Of a stretch of 22,963 bases of DNA, positions 14,612-21,640 are shown piece after piece. Source of the stretch: CAZSSM01 sp964609385 (GTDB lineage Bacteria; Planctomycetota; Planctomycetia; Isosphaerales; Isosphaeraceae); NCBI GenBank assembly GCA_964609385.1, contig CAZSSM010000106.1, forward strand, positions 1-22,963, given 5' to 3'. A program made the position numbers and the translations under genes. Position 1 is the stretch's first letter; every line of letters starts with the position of its first letter. The notes beneath the pieces were generated by a model. The model had not been told where the DNA came from. It saw only the letters and a program-made list of their open reading frames with translations, and searched no databases.

Positions 14612-15001
14612 ATGAGCGGACAACGCCTTGTGTCGAACCTGCGGGGGCTCGGCGGCGCCGGCGTCCTCGCCCTGGCCGTCGCCACCATCGGCCTGATGGG
14701 CTGCCAGGCCGAACATGCCGGCATGACCCTGCCCAGCCACCGCTATCTTCTGGACGATGTCCAGTCCTTCGATCCTGGCCCCGGGATCCCCTACCCCAAC
14801 ACCCAGGCCAACATCCAGCGCTCCGCTATGCAGGCCCAGGGTATTCCGATCCCCGATGTTGCCGGTGCTGGTTTCGACGCCCAGCCCCAGCCCCCGGCTG
14901 GCGGCCAGTTCCCTGACCCGAATAACCTCGACGCCCCCATCCCCGGGCTCGGCCTCAACCAGAACGATCGACCCGCCATGGGTTGGGGTGGCGGTCTCTG
15001 A
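14612..15001 (+). CDS. Small Pro/Gln-rich lipoprotein of a planctomycete-type family
   Basis: The 129-residue product has a signal peptide ending in a lipobox (LALAVATIGLMGC, Cys about 31), so it should be lipid-anchored in the envelope. The mature start AGMTLPSHRYLLDDVQSF resembles a short lipoprotein family I associate with planctomycetes. The rest is rich in Pro, Gly, Gln and Asn (GIPYPNTQANIQRSAMQAQG, QPQPPAGGQFPDPNNLDAPI) and probably unstructured. ATG 14612 follows AGGAGGAGGT, a very strong ribosome binding site that rules out the longer frame from 14486. It is monocistronic. The function is unknown. Confidence 0.85.
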   Translation: MSGQRLVSNLRGLGGAGVLALAVATIGLMGCQAEHAGMTLPSHRYLLDDVQSFDPGPGIPYPNTQANIQRSAMQAQGIPIPDVAGAGFDAQPQPPAGGQFPDPNNLDAPIPGLGLNQNDRPAMGWGGGL

Positions 15002-15032
15002 TCGAGGCCCCCTCAACCAACGATGTCCCCGC

Positions 15033-15060
15033 CCCCTCGGCTCGTCGAAGAGTCGAGGGG
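15033..15060 (+). terminator. Possible terminator after the lipoprotein gene
   Basis: CCCCTCG (15033-15039) pairs with CGAGGGG (15054-15060) across a 14-base loop, 32 bases after the lipoprotein stop. It is followed by ATTACTTACG rather than a proper U-run, so intrinsic termination would be weak. Confidence 0.4.
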
Positions 15061-15388
15061 ATTACTTACGGGTTCCGTATGCGACTAGATCCGTTCGTTC
15101 GTCTCGGATCGACCCGGTGATGGCCGAACTATCGGCCCCGGCGCTCAAGCGAGACCTCACATCGTACGCGGTCGCATCATTGCCTTTGAGACGGACAATG
15201 GGTGGTGATGGGAGACGTCGGATGTCTCTCGTGTTCTCCCAGACGATCGATCGGGTTGATCCCGAAACGATCGTGCGTTCTCTCGAAGGGGTTTTGTATT
15301 AGTAATTACAAATACTTATATAAATAAAAAATTTAGATACTGGGCGGGATCTGTGGCTCTACCCGTTTCTCGGCCAGACTGTCGGTTG

Positions 15389-15529
15389 GGGTGGCTTGGG
15401 ACTGGGCCGCTTTGGGACCAGACCCCGGGGACATCCTCAGTGAATGGGTCAACCGTTGGAACGATGAGTGGGCTGACTCGAGACATCGGCCCGGGGTCTG
15501 CTCGCGGGGCTCGCAGTCCCCAGCCACCC
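15389..15529. repeat. 141-bp palindromic repeat, copy 3
   Basis: The outer arms are GGGTGGCTTGGGACTG (15389-15404, one difference from copies 1 and 2) and CAGTCCCCAGCCACCC (15514-15529). The inner arms are CAGACCCCGGGG (15419-15430) and GGCCCGGGGTCTG (15488-15500). The length is the same as copies 1 and 2, but the centre is diverged and the 3' flank differs. Confidence 0.88.
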
Positions 15530-15612
15530 GTTTTGTTGGCTAAGGTGAGATAAGAGAGACCGAAGCGATTGATGTTCGATTTCTTGGATTCATTGCGGTT
15601 GGCCGACCTCGT

Positions 15613-15754
15613 GGGTGGCTGGGGACGGGGCCGCTTTGGGGCCAGACCCCGGGGCCAATCGGGGTGGATCGGCCACCCGTTCTGGCAAGGGGTCGCCCAT
15701 CGCAAGAGTTCGATCCCGGGGTCTGCTCGCGGGGCGCGCAGTCCCCAGCCACCC
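15613..15754. repeat. Palindromic repeat, copy 4
   Basis: The outer arms begin GGGTGGCTGGGGAC at 15613 and end CAGTCCCCAGCCACCC-like at 15739-15754; the inner arms are at 15643-15656 and about 15713-15725. The right flank (CACGGCGCTCGGTGG at about 15758) matches that of copies 1 and 2. It lies about 225 bp from copy 3 in the same orientation. Confidence 0.88.
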
Positions 15755-15963
15755 ATGCACGGCGCTCGGTGGGGGGTGGGTTTGGGTCCAGCCAAGAGCA
15801 ACATCGAAGCAGCCTCATGAGCCGATCGAAGTTCAACGCTCCCCTTCTCGGTCCGATCAACAGGAGCCAACGTCCTATGTCGACTCCCAATCGACCGAAG
15901 TCGGGGGGCCGCTCAGCGCTGAGATCGCTCCTTGCTCCGATCACACCGATGATCCCTGGAGGC

Positions 15964-17049
15964 TCAGACGTCGTCGTCGCAGCGGAAGGCTCGGCCGCGA
16001 TCGGGCCGGACCTGCTTCCAGATCGCGTCGCGCCAACGTTGTCGGTCACCTTTGTCGTCGAGCATGGCGAACAGGATGCCGGGATACCGGCATGTCTTGA
16101 AATACTCGGCGATCTGCTTGCGTGTCTCGACGCGGGCGCGGGGATCGTCCAGGCAGCGTCGGCATTCCGCCTCGATCGCGTCGAACCGGGATCGGAAGTG
16201 GGCGACCTGCTCGCGGAGCCAGGCGTGGAACTCGTCGGGCACGGACTCACGGAGCAGGTCGTCCTCCGCGCCGTTCCGGAGCAGCTCCCAGATCCGTTGC
16301 GGTGTGACGCCCGTCAGCAGGCGATGCAGGCGGAGGTAGTCGTCGTGCTTGTATTTGATCCGGAAGTCGGTCTCGAGGAACCGGATAACGTACCCTTCGT
16401 GGTTGGGGACCGGTTCGCGAAGCAGGGGCATTGCCTCGTCGAGGGAGGCGAAGCGTCCGCGATGCTCGACGAGGCGGCCGGGCCAGGTCGGGGTCGGGAC
16501 GCTCCGCCCGGTCCGGTTGTCCAAGGCTCCCAGCAGGATCAGATCGTCCAGGGCGCCGTAGTCGACGACGATCCGGTTCTCCGGGTAGATGATCTCGAAG
16601 AGCAGGGTGATCCCCTCGGGGACGTTCCGCGACGCGTCGAGATAGCGTTGCCGGAGGATCCGCGTCCCTCGGCGCGCTTGAAGTCCGTCGAACGAGCCGC
16701 GGGTCGCAATGGCCGGTCCGTCAGGGCGCCGGTAGAGGATCCCGAGGCTGCCGTCGATCTTGTCGGCGACCTCGACCGGACCGCTCGGCAGCGAGCCCGG
16801 TGGATGCTGGTCGAGGTTGAAGAACTTCGCGAACGGGCGGGCCAGCACCCGGTCCCCCTCGACGATCAAGCCGCGACAGATCCGAGTCACCCCGTTCCAG
16901 ACGCCCTCATACTGGGTCTTCTCGGTGTAGTTGTAGAGCCTCAGGTGCGGGGGACCGTCGAGAGGCTCGTGGACGCGCACGTAGCCCTCGGCGATCATCT
17001 CAGCGAGCAGGGTAATGTCGACGATCTCGTCGAGCCGTACTCCAGACAT
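15964..17049 (-). CDS. T4 Rnl1-like RNA ligase
   Basis: The enzyme seals RNA ends through a lysyl-AMP intermediate. The 361-residue product has nucleotidyltransferase motif I VADKIDGSLG (Lys 97 the adenylylated residue), motif III LLFEIIYPENRIVVDYG (about 149-165), motif IV HEGYVIRF (217-224) and motif V DFRIKYKHDDYLRLHR (about 228-243). The N-terminal RLYNYTEKTQYEGVWN and CRGLI are typical of the T4 Rnl1 branch. A helical C-terminal domain (245-361) is probably the specificity domain. ATG 17049 has GGAGGGGG at suitable distance; the frame to 17100 adds 17 residues. No polynucleotide kinase, phosphatase or toxin gene is adjacent, so the RNA target (perhaps cleaved tRNA) is unknown. Family assignment is firm. 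Confidence 0.9.
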   Translation of the reverse strand: MSGVRLDEIVDITLLAEMIAEGYVRVHEPLDGPPHLRLYNYTEKTQYEGVWNGVTRICRGLIVEGDRVLARPFAKFFNLDQHPPGSLPSGPVEVADKIDGSLGILYRRPDGPAIATRGSFDGLQARRGTRILRQRYLDASRNVPEGITLLFEIIYPENRIVVDYGALDDLILLGALDNRTGRSVPTPTWPGRLVEHRGRFASLDEAMPLLREPVPNHEGYVIRFLETDFRIKYKHDDYLRLHRLLTGVTPQRIWELLRNGAEDDLLRESVPDEFHAWLREQVAHFRSRFDAIEAECRRCLDDPRARVETRKQIAEYFKTCRYPGILFAMLDDKGDRQRWRDAIWKQVRPDRGRAFRCDDDV

Positions 17050-17373
17050 CCAGCCATACCCCCTCCGGACCGACCCGATCGGTCCCACTCTGGGATCCAA
17101 GAAGGGCCGTCCGCGATCGGATCGTCGGCCGTCGGGTCATGACACGTGGCATTCCAGGGACGATGCCATGACCGGAGCGGCTCGGATATTCGACCACCAT
17201 GGTGGCCCTCGGTAAATAGGAGCCTGATAACGGCTCAAGGTTCGGACCGACCTTTGACGCGGCGGCCGTCTTGTTGCCGGGGTATATATAGTGTCGCTCA
17301 GATTCGACTATTGTAAGATGTGTTGCGAGAGATAAGGTCGATCTGAGCGACGTGGTTTAGCGAAGATCTGGGC
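17050..17373. promoter_or_regulatory. Intergenic region between SOUL gene and RNA ligase gene
   Basis: About 324 bases lie between the stop of the SOUL gene and the start of the RNA ligase gene, both on the minus strand. They contain the long inverted repeat at 17293-17351 and a perfect 12-bp palindrome CCACCATGGTGG at 17194-17205, about 145 bases upstream of the ligase start, which could be an operator or chance. A TATATATA stretch lies at 17283-17290. No gene is visible. Confidence 0.4.
17293..17351 (-). terminator. Long stem-loop after the SOUL gene
   Basis: GTCGCTCAGATTCGAC (17293-17308) pairs with GTCGATCTGAGCGAC (17337-17351) over 15 bp with a single bulged base; the loop is 28 bases. 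It begins 22 bases past the SOUL stop, so a 3'-end or termination role is likely. No U-run follows (ACTATATATACC), so it may instead protect the 3' end or be a distinct structured RNA. Confidence 0.45.
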
Positions 17374-18003
17374 TCAATCGGCCTTCTCGATGGGGATCTG
17401 GACTTCCCAGAGGCGCCGAGCCATGGGGGTCATCGGGCCGTGGTAGCCGAGCCGACGCGGCTTGCCGGCCTCTCGCCATTCGTCGGCGTGCTCTTCGAGC
17501 CAGGTCCGGAGCTGCTTGACGCCGTCCTGCATCTGCGAGATGCCCATCTGCCCCTGGTAGCCGATGCAGACGTAGGTCTGAGGTTTGTGGTCGACGACCT
17601 CAACGCCGTTGCCGGCCTCGCCGGCCTCGCCCATATCCGGAGTCCGGTAGATGAACTCCATGGTGATCTCGCCCTTGGCGTCGGGCGTCTCGATCATCTG
17701 GGCCGGATAGGTGTTGACCACCGGCGTGGTCATGGCGATTCCCTCGCTCTGAATATGGTTGAACAGCGAGAAGAACATCGAGGTGTCGCGACGCATCGTG
17801 CCCTCCTTGACCTTGGCCACGGCACTCCGGTAGGCCGGATACGACTTGACCTCGATCTGACCGGGCATGGTCCCGCCCGGCCATCCCTGGGCCAGCGGCG
17901 AATCCGAATCAGCCGGACTCGGCGGAGGTGTCGCTTGGTCGTCCAACCCGGCGACACTGATGGTCGACATCAAGGCGATCGCGATCGAAGAAACGAAGGA
18001 CAT
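17374..18003 (-). CDS. Exported SOUL-family haem-binding-type protein
   Basis: The 209-residue product begins with a signal peptide (MSFVSSIAIALMSTISVAG). The body matches the SOUL family: IEVKSYPAYRSAVAKV, then the hallmark MFFSLFNHIQSEGIAMTTPVVNTY, EFIYRTPD, a region ending QLRTWLEEH, and C-terminal GYHGPMTPMARRLWEVQIPIE. Some SOUL proteins bind haem, but bacterial members are mostly uncharacterised and the haem ligand is not conserved, so binding is not certain. The ATG at 18003 with GAGGA upstream is preferred over the TTG at 18012. It is likely secreted or periplasmic and stands alone, except for a possible small secreted protein gene upstream. Confidence 0.85.
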   Translation of the reverse strand: MSFVSSIAIALMSTISVAGLDDQATPPPSPADSDSPLAQGWPGGTMPGQIEVKSYPAYRSAVAKVKEGTMRRDTSMFFSLFNHIQSEGIAMTTPVVNTYPAQMIETPDAKGEITMEFIYRTPDMGEAGEAGNGVEVVDHKPQTYVCIGYQGQMGISQMQDGVKQLRTWLEEHADEWREAGKPRRLGYHGPMTPMARRLWEVQIPIEKAD

Positions 18004-18166
18004 GATGAGCAATCCTCAAAAGAAGCAGTCGGAGAGACAGGGAACGACCCGAGGGCGCGAGGCTTGGTCTCAGCTCGGTTCATGCGGAGGGAAGGTCGGT
18101 CGACCTTTGTTGGCGGAGACGTTGTAGGCGTTACGGCGACCCGGACGGACGACCGCCTCCGAGATC

Positions 18167-18400
18167 TCAGGCGGTCATTCCGAGATCGGGGGTAGTTCGT
18201 CCGATCGGATCGCGATCGGATGCGGGGATTTGGAACGCATTGGCCGATCCACACGGTCCAACCGATCGGCAGGGGCTGCTGAGTTGGCTCGAGACGCCGG
18301 GATCGACGCCAGCGTACGCCGAGATCGGCAGCCAACTGAGCGTCCAGATCATCAGGGAGAGCGCAATCACGCTGATTCCCAGGCAAGTTCGGGCCATCAT
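18167..18400 (-). CDS. Possible small secreted protein
   Basis: This 77-residue frame starts with two consecutive ATGs preceded by GGGAGATCC, a good ribosome binding site. The N-terminus MARTCLGISVIALSLMIWTL then SWLPISAYAG reads as a signal peptide with an A-Y-A cleavage site, leaving about 46 Ser/Pro-rich residues with two Cys. I know no family for it. It is upstream of the SOUL gene on the same strand. Start context and signal peptide favour a real gene; short length and G+C-rich background argue caution. Confidence 0.45.
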   Translation of the reverse strand: MMARTCLGISVIALSLMIWTLSWLPISAYAGVDPGVSSQLSSPCRSVGPCGSANAFQIPASDRDPIGRTTPDLGMTA

Positions 18401-18448
18401 GGATCTCCCTGATCGTCTGGGAGGGGCTGCCGATCCGGTCGGTTGGGT

Positions 18449-18473
18449 GATCGTCGAAATCCGTTCGACGATC
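18449..18473. promoter_or_regulatory. Perfect 10-bp stem hairpin in divergent spacer
   Basis: GATCGTCGAA (18449-18458) and TTCGACGATC (18464-18473) are exact inverse complements around a 5-base loop. It lies between the small secreted protein gene (start 18400, read left) and the TMEM14-like gene (start 18680, read right), where an operator for either would be expected. Confidence 0.45.
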
Positions 18474-18602
18474 CGGAGGGGGCCGTTGCCGAGAGTAGGC
18501 TTCTCGAGGTCACGTCTGGTTTCGCTCGAGGGTCGATCCCGGATTCAAACCGGTTCGGCGATCACGAAACGGTCCCGGTGATGCGTTGGCGGGCGCGGGC
18601 TG

Positions 18603-18619
18603 CTGGTGTACAACACCAG
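18603..18619. promoter_or_regulatory. Palindromic operator-like site upstream of TMEM14-like gene
   Basis: CTGGTGT-ACA-ACACCAG is a perfect 7-bp dyad with a 3-base centre, about 60 bases upstream of the ATG at 18680. Its size and spacing suit a dimeric helix-turn-helix regulator, which is not identified here. Confidence 0.4.
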
Positions 18620-18679
18620 ATGTTGCTCTTAACACGCCTTGCCTCGGATAGCCCCTTCGGGTTCGGGAGTCGGATCGCC

Positions 18680-19027
18680 ATGGAACCGATCGTCGGTCAA
18701 GTGAGCTTGGTCATCTATGCGATCCTGCTGGTGGCGGGGGGCTACATAGCCTACGCCAAGAAGCGGAGCCGGGTCTCGTTGATCGCCGGCGGGCTCAGCG
18801 GCGTCCTGGAACTGGCCTGCGTCGTGGGCTCTGTTCTCTTCGACGTAACGGTCGGCCTCGGCGGCGGTGCGTTGCTGGCGGCCCTGCTGACGTTCTTCTT
18901 CGCGTTCCGGTATGTGAAGACTCAGAAGCTGATGCCCAGCGGCATGATGGCCGTCGTGAGCCTCATCGTGGTCGTCCTGGTGCTCCTCGTGGCGGTTTTC
19001 AGTGGGGGTGGACCCGTCGAATCCTGA
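18680..19027 (+). CDS. TMEM14-like small membrane protein
   Basis: The 115-residue product has four predicted hydrophobic helices: VSLVIYAILLVAGGYIAYA, VSLIAGGLSGVLELACVVGS, a glycine-rich LGGGALLAALLTFFFAF, and MMAVVSLIVVVLVLLVAVF. The segment GYIAYAKKRSRVSLIAGG and the later RYVKTQKLMPSGMMAV match the TMEM14 (UPF0136) family, known from mitochondrial proteins and cyanobacterial and other bacterial homologues, with roles proposed in haem or lipid transport but unproven in bacteria. ATG 18680 follows GGGAG at 10 bases; the longer frame from 18443 includes the spacer hairpin and is rejected. A palindrome at 18603 may regulate it. Confidence 0.85.
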   Translation: MEPIVGQVSLVIYAILLVAGGYIAYAKKRSRVSLIAGGLSGVLELACVVGSVLFDVTVGLGGGALLAALLTFFFAFRYVKTQKLMPSGMMAVVSLIVVVLVLLVAVFSGGGPVES

Positions 19028-19146
19028 GGCGTGATCGCCTCCTGTCAATGGTTCTCATCGCATAAAGAAGTTTGAACAAAATCAAAAAATGTAGATTTCT
19101 TGCCTCTCTGATATTCAAGTGTCATAGAAGAGGAACCGATCACGCA

Positions 19147-19662
19147 TCATGCAGACTCGTTGGGTCGGAGCCGGTCCAAGAGGGCTTCAAGGAGGTTGTC
19201 GGGCGGCTCGTGGGGGCCATGGTTCGGGCCGGCGCCGTTGTTCTGGGGCGGTTGAGTGCGGCCGAAGGTGAGCGTACCGCCGCTGAAGGTTGTGCCGAAC
19301 GTCTCAGTGCAATGGAGGACCTGATAAAACCCCGAGACGAACTGGGCCAGGCTCAGTTCGGAGAACGGATGGAGGAACAAGGCGACGATCTGGCCGTCGG
19401 TCAGGGCGTAGCGGGCATCCAGCGCGGAGTGATAGTTGGCCTCCAGCATCGGGATCAGGATCGTGGGTTCGAAGTCGCTCAGGTCGCCGATGATGGCCAC
19501 GATCCGCATCCGGTCGGCCGATTCCTGGGTCTGGATCAGGACCGGGAACCGGCCCCCCGAACCGCGCAAGGTCCAGGCCTGCACTGGTGGTCGGACGGTC
19601 GTCTCGACCACCTCGGAGAGCCCTTGCACCTCGAAGAACGCCTCGATCTCGTGGTTGTTCAT
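19147..19662 (-). CDS. YbjN/CesT-like protein
   Basis: The 171-residue protein has an alpha/beta layout resembling YbjN and type III secretion chaperone-like (CesT/Tir) folds: MNNHEIEAFFEVQGL, WTLRGSGGRFPVLIQTQE, RIVAIIGDLSDF, LIPMLEANYHSALDARYALT, GQIVALFLHPFSELSLAQFV, then LHCTETFG. A Pro/Asn/Gly-rich linker and an amphipathic C-terminal helix (NLLEALLDRLRP) follow. The fold suggests a chaperone or adaptor. No secretion system is nearby, so it is probably a general member. ATG 19662 has AGGAGGAG upstream, a strong site. It diverges from the DUF1223 gene and converges with the TMEM14-like gene. Confidence 0.7.
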   Translation of the reverse strand: MNNHEIEAFFEVQGLSEVVETTVRPPVQAWTLRGSGGRFPVLIQTQESADRMRIVAIIGDLSDFEPTILIPMLEANYHSALDARYALTDGQIVALFLHPFSELSLAQFVSGFYQVLHCTETFGTTFSGGTLTFGRTQPPQNNGAGPNHGPHEPPDNLLEALLDRLRPNESA

Positions 19663-19933
19663 CGTCGATCTCCTCCTGACTCTCTCGACTCCGAGCCTCG
19701 GCCGCGTTCGATCTCGACCTTATCGCGATCGTTTGGGAATCGGAAGGCGGAGCCCGACCCTCCCGGAGGACCGAGGGCCGATGCCGATCGTCCTGGGCAG
19801 TGAGCTGGCCCACCGATCGGTGGACGAACCGCACATCGACGCGGAAACGCCCTGGGATTGGGTCGCCTTGCTCGAACGAACCGTGCGTCCGAGCTGGCTG
19901 TCCGGAAGACCTGAGCGGTCGAAGGGGATTCGA
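19663..19933. promoter_or_regulatory. Divergent spacer between YbjN-like and DUF1223 genes
   Basis: About 270 bases, presumably with two promoters. I see no convincing hexamer pair, palindrome or gene. Frames running through it toward 19934 or on the other strand lack family-like sequence. Confidence 0.35.
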
Positions 19934-20737
19934 ATGATGCGTCTCGCTGTGGTGGTCGTGTTGGCGTTGGTCGTGGGGACTTGGGCGATCGGGCCTCGGG
20001 GCTCGAACGTGGCGCGGAGCCAGTCGGTGGTCTCGGATCCCGACCGACGTGCGGTGGTCCTGGAGCTGTACACCTCGCAGGGCTGCTACTATTGTCCAAA
20101 GGCCGAGGAGGTCCTGGCGCAACTGGGCGCCGAGCGTGCTGAGGTGGTGCCGATCGCCTTCCACGTCGATTACTTCAACGTGCCGTGGGTCGACCCGTTC
20201 TCCAAGGCCCGTTACACCCGTCGTCAGCGGTCCTACACGTCGATCCACCGGGATCGGACCGGAACGAACCAGAACCTGACCTACACGCCGTTGCTGATGG
20301 TCAACGGGACCGTGCCGGTCAACGGTCGCAACCGCCAGGCCGCCCTACGCGCCATCGAGCAGGTCCATCGGCAGAAGCCGGAGGTCACCCTGGAGGCCGA
20401 CCTGACCGATGACGGTCGACTGACGGTCACCCTGACGCCGAACGGCGACCGACTCGACGGGCGTCGGGTTCTGGTCACGGCGGTGGTCCGTGACGACGAG
20501 GTGATCACGCGCGTGCCCTCGGGCGAGAACGGCGGCAAGACCTTGGTCAACCGCCATCCCGCGCGGACGTACCAGACCCGGGGCTTCGACGTCGATGGAA
20601 GCGCTGCCGAACTGTTCCGGATCGACTTCGACGCCGACCCCGAATGGAAAGCCGATACGCTCCGGGTCGCCGTCTTCGCCCAGGACGCGAACACCGGCGA
20701 GATCTACCAAGCCCTTGATATTCCTTGGCGTCGTTGA
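19934..20737 (+). CDS. DUF1223 thioredoxin-like exported protein
   Basis: The 267-residue product begins with an N-terminal signal or anchor (MMRLAVVVVLALVVGTWAIG). It continues with VVLELYTSQGCYYCPKAEEVL, where the CYYC (51-54) is a thioredoxin-like CxxC, then VVPIAFHVDYFNVPWVDPFS, TYTPLLMVNGTVPVNGRN, and a C-terminal beta domain with VLVTAVVRDD, HPARTYQTRGF and LRVAVFAQD. This order matches DUF1223, a family of unknown, probably extracytoplasmic redox function. The first ATG at 19934 follows GAAGGGGATTCGA. It converges on the terminator shared with the MsrB gene. Redox activity is inferred from the CxxC. Both this and the adjacent exported MsrB deal with thiol or sulfur chemistry, but they are convergent and not an operon. 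Confidence 0.87.
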   Translation: MMRLAVVVVLALVVGTWAIGPRGSNVARSQSVVSDPDRRAVVLELYTSQGCYYCPKAEEVLAQLGAERAEVVPIAFHVDYFNVPWVDPFSKARYTRRQRSYTSIHRDRTGTNQNLTYTPLLMVNGTVPVNGRNRQAALRAIEQVHRQKPEVTLEADLTDDGRLTVTLTPNGDRLDGRRVLVTAVVRDDEVITRVPSGENGGKTLVNRHPARTYQTRGFDVDGSAAELFRIDFDADPEWKADTLRVAVFAQDANTGEIYQALDIPWRR

Positions 20738-20779
20738 TTTTCCATGTAAGAAAATTTCGATTTAATAAGAGGTGCTTAG

Positions 20780-20822
20780 AAAAGAAGCCACGTCAGGTGT
20801 GTGGTTTGATGTGGCTTCTTTT
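20780..20822. terminator. Bidirectional intrinsic terminator
   Basis: AAAAGAAGCCAC (20780-20791) and GTGGCTTCTTTT (20811-20822) form a perfect 12-bp stem with a 19-base loop, and its outer pairs are A and U runs in both directions. It lies between convergent genes and serves the DUF1223 gene (+). For the MsrB gene (-), its first arm overlaps the stop codon at 20821-20823. Confidence 0.9.
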
Positions 20823-21507
20823 AAGAATTGGTGAGTTGAGAGGTGCGGTGAAATAAGCGTAAGTGGCCGGTTGTTAGGTTAGGATTTATTGGTCTTGGGC
20901 TTATCCTCGGTGTTATCCTAGGCTTGAAGTCGAGGGCGGCCGAGTTGATGCAGTAGCGGAGTCCGGTAGGCCTGGGTCCGTCGCTGAAGACGTGTCCGAG
21001 GTGGGCGTCGCAACGGGCGCATTTAACCTCGGTCCGGATCATGCCGTAGGCGGTGTCGCGGTGCTCGGTGATGTTCTTGGGATCGATCGGCTGCCAGTAG
21101 CTGGGCCAGCCGGTCCCCGACTTGAACTTCTCATCGGAGCGGAACAAGGGCAGGCCGCAGCAGATGCAGGTGTAGACGCCGTCCGCCTTGCTGTCGTAGT
21201 ACTTGCCGGTGAAGGCGCGTTCGGTGCCGGCCTTGCGCGTGACCTTATATTGCTCGGGGGTCAGTTGGGCGCGCCACTGTTCATCGGTCTTGACGATCTT
21301 CTTGAGCTTGCCGTCGGACCGGGTCGCTCCAGAGGTGTCCGAAGGCAGGGAGATCGTCTTTGCGTCGTCGAGTTCCGGTTCCATGGCTTGGCTCCTGGAT
21401 TCCAGCGGCGATGGGGCGTTGTTGCAGGCGGTCAGCGCCAGGACCGGGATCAGGATCAGGCCAAGGCCAGCGATCCGGGCCTGCGCGGTCGTCGTCGAGG
21501 TCGTCAT
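20821..21507 (-). CDS. msrB: Lipoprotein methionine sulfoxide reductase B with 3' extension
   Basis: MsrB reduces methionine-R-sulfoxide in proteins. The 228-residue product has a lipoprotein signal (GLILIPVLALTAC, Cys 28), so it acts at the envelope. A Ser/Asp-rich linker leads to the MsrB domain from about residue 75. Zinc cysteines are YTCICCGLPLF (C114, C117) and KCARC (C163, C166), with SGTGWPSYW, AHLGHVFSDGP, and the catalytic Cys 186 in LRYCINSAALDF. Homologues usually end near FKPR, but here about 31 residues follow (ITPRISPRPINPN then LTTGHLRLFHRTSQLTNS), encoded by A+T-rich codons (ATA, TTA, AGA, AAT) unlike the rest of the gene. This looks like a lost stop codon and translation of former 3' UTR. 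ATG 21507 has GAGGA upstream. Confidence 0.92.
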   Translation of the reverse strand: MTTSTTTAQARIAGLGLILIPVLALTACNNAPSPLESRSQAMEPELDDAKTISLPSDTSGATRSDGKLKKIVKTDEQWRAQLTPEQYKVTRKAGTERAFTGKYYDSKADGVYTCICCGLPLFRSDEKFKSGTGWPSYWQPIDPKNITEHRDTAYGMIRTEVKCARCDAHLGHVFSDGPRPTGLRYCINSAALDFKPRITPRISPRPINPNLTTGHLRLFHRTSQLTNS

Positions 21508-21640
21508 GGTCGGGGGTCCTCAATCCGGGTCGGGACGCGAGGCGGAGCGCCGGTCCGGCTCGGGAACGGCCGGCGCGTTGGGAACGGGTCGCGTCAAACA
21601 CATGGGACGAGCATGGGCCTCGTCGGGCATGGAACACGAC

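Larger units (their letters stand above)
15002..15963. other. Gene-free interval with two palindromic repeats
   Basis: Nearly 1 kb between the lipoprotein gene and the RNA ligase gene carries no convincing gene. A 60-residue frame from 15120 lacks a ribosome binding site and family-like sequence. The stretch 15300-15335 is unusually A+T-rich. Copies 3 and 4 of the 141-bp palindrome occupy 15389-15754. Confidence 0.7.

Noticed and set aside
15120..15302. Possible 60-residue gene (MAELSAPALKRDLTSYAV...)
   Set aside because: No ribosome binding site, no recognisable pattern, and located in a repeat-rich spacer.
15316..15870. Minus-strand frame of 184 codons and overlapping plus-strand frames
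   Set aside because: They cover repeat copies 3 and 4 and show the same repeat-derived residues; no family-like sequence.
15664..17142. Plus-strand frame of 492 codons
   Set aside because: It is antisense to the RNA ligase and runs into repeat sequence. No family-like sequence.
19934..21507. DUF1223 and MsrB as a single redox operon
   Set aside because: The two genes are convergent and separated by a strong bidirectional terminator, so they cannot be cotranscribed, despite both acting on sulfur chemistry at the envelope.
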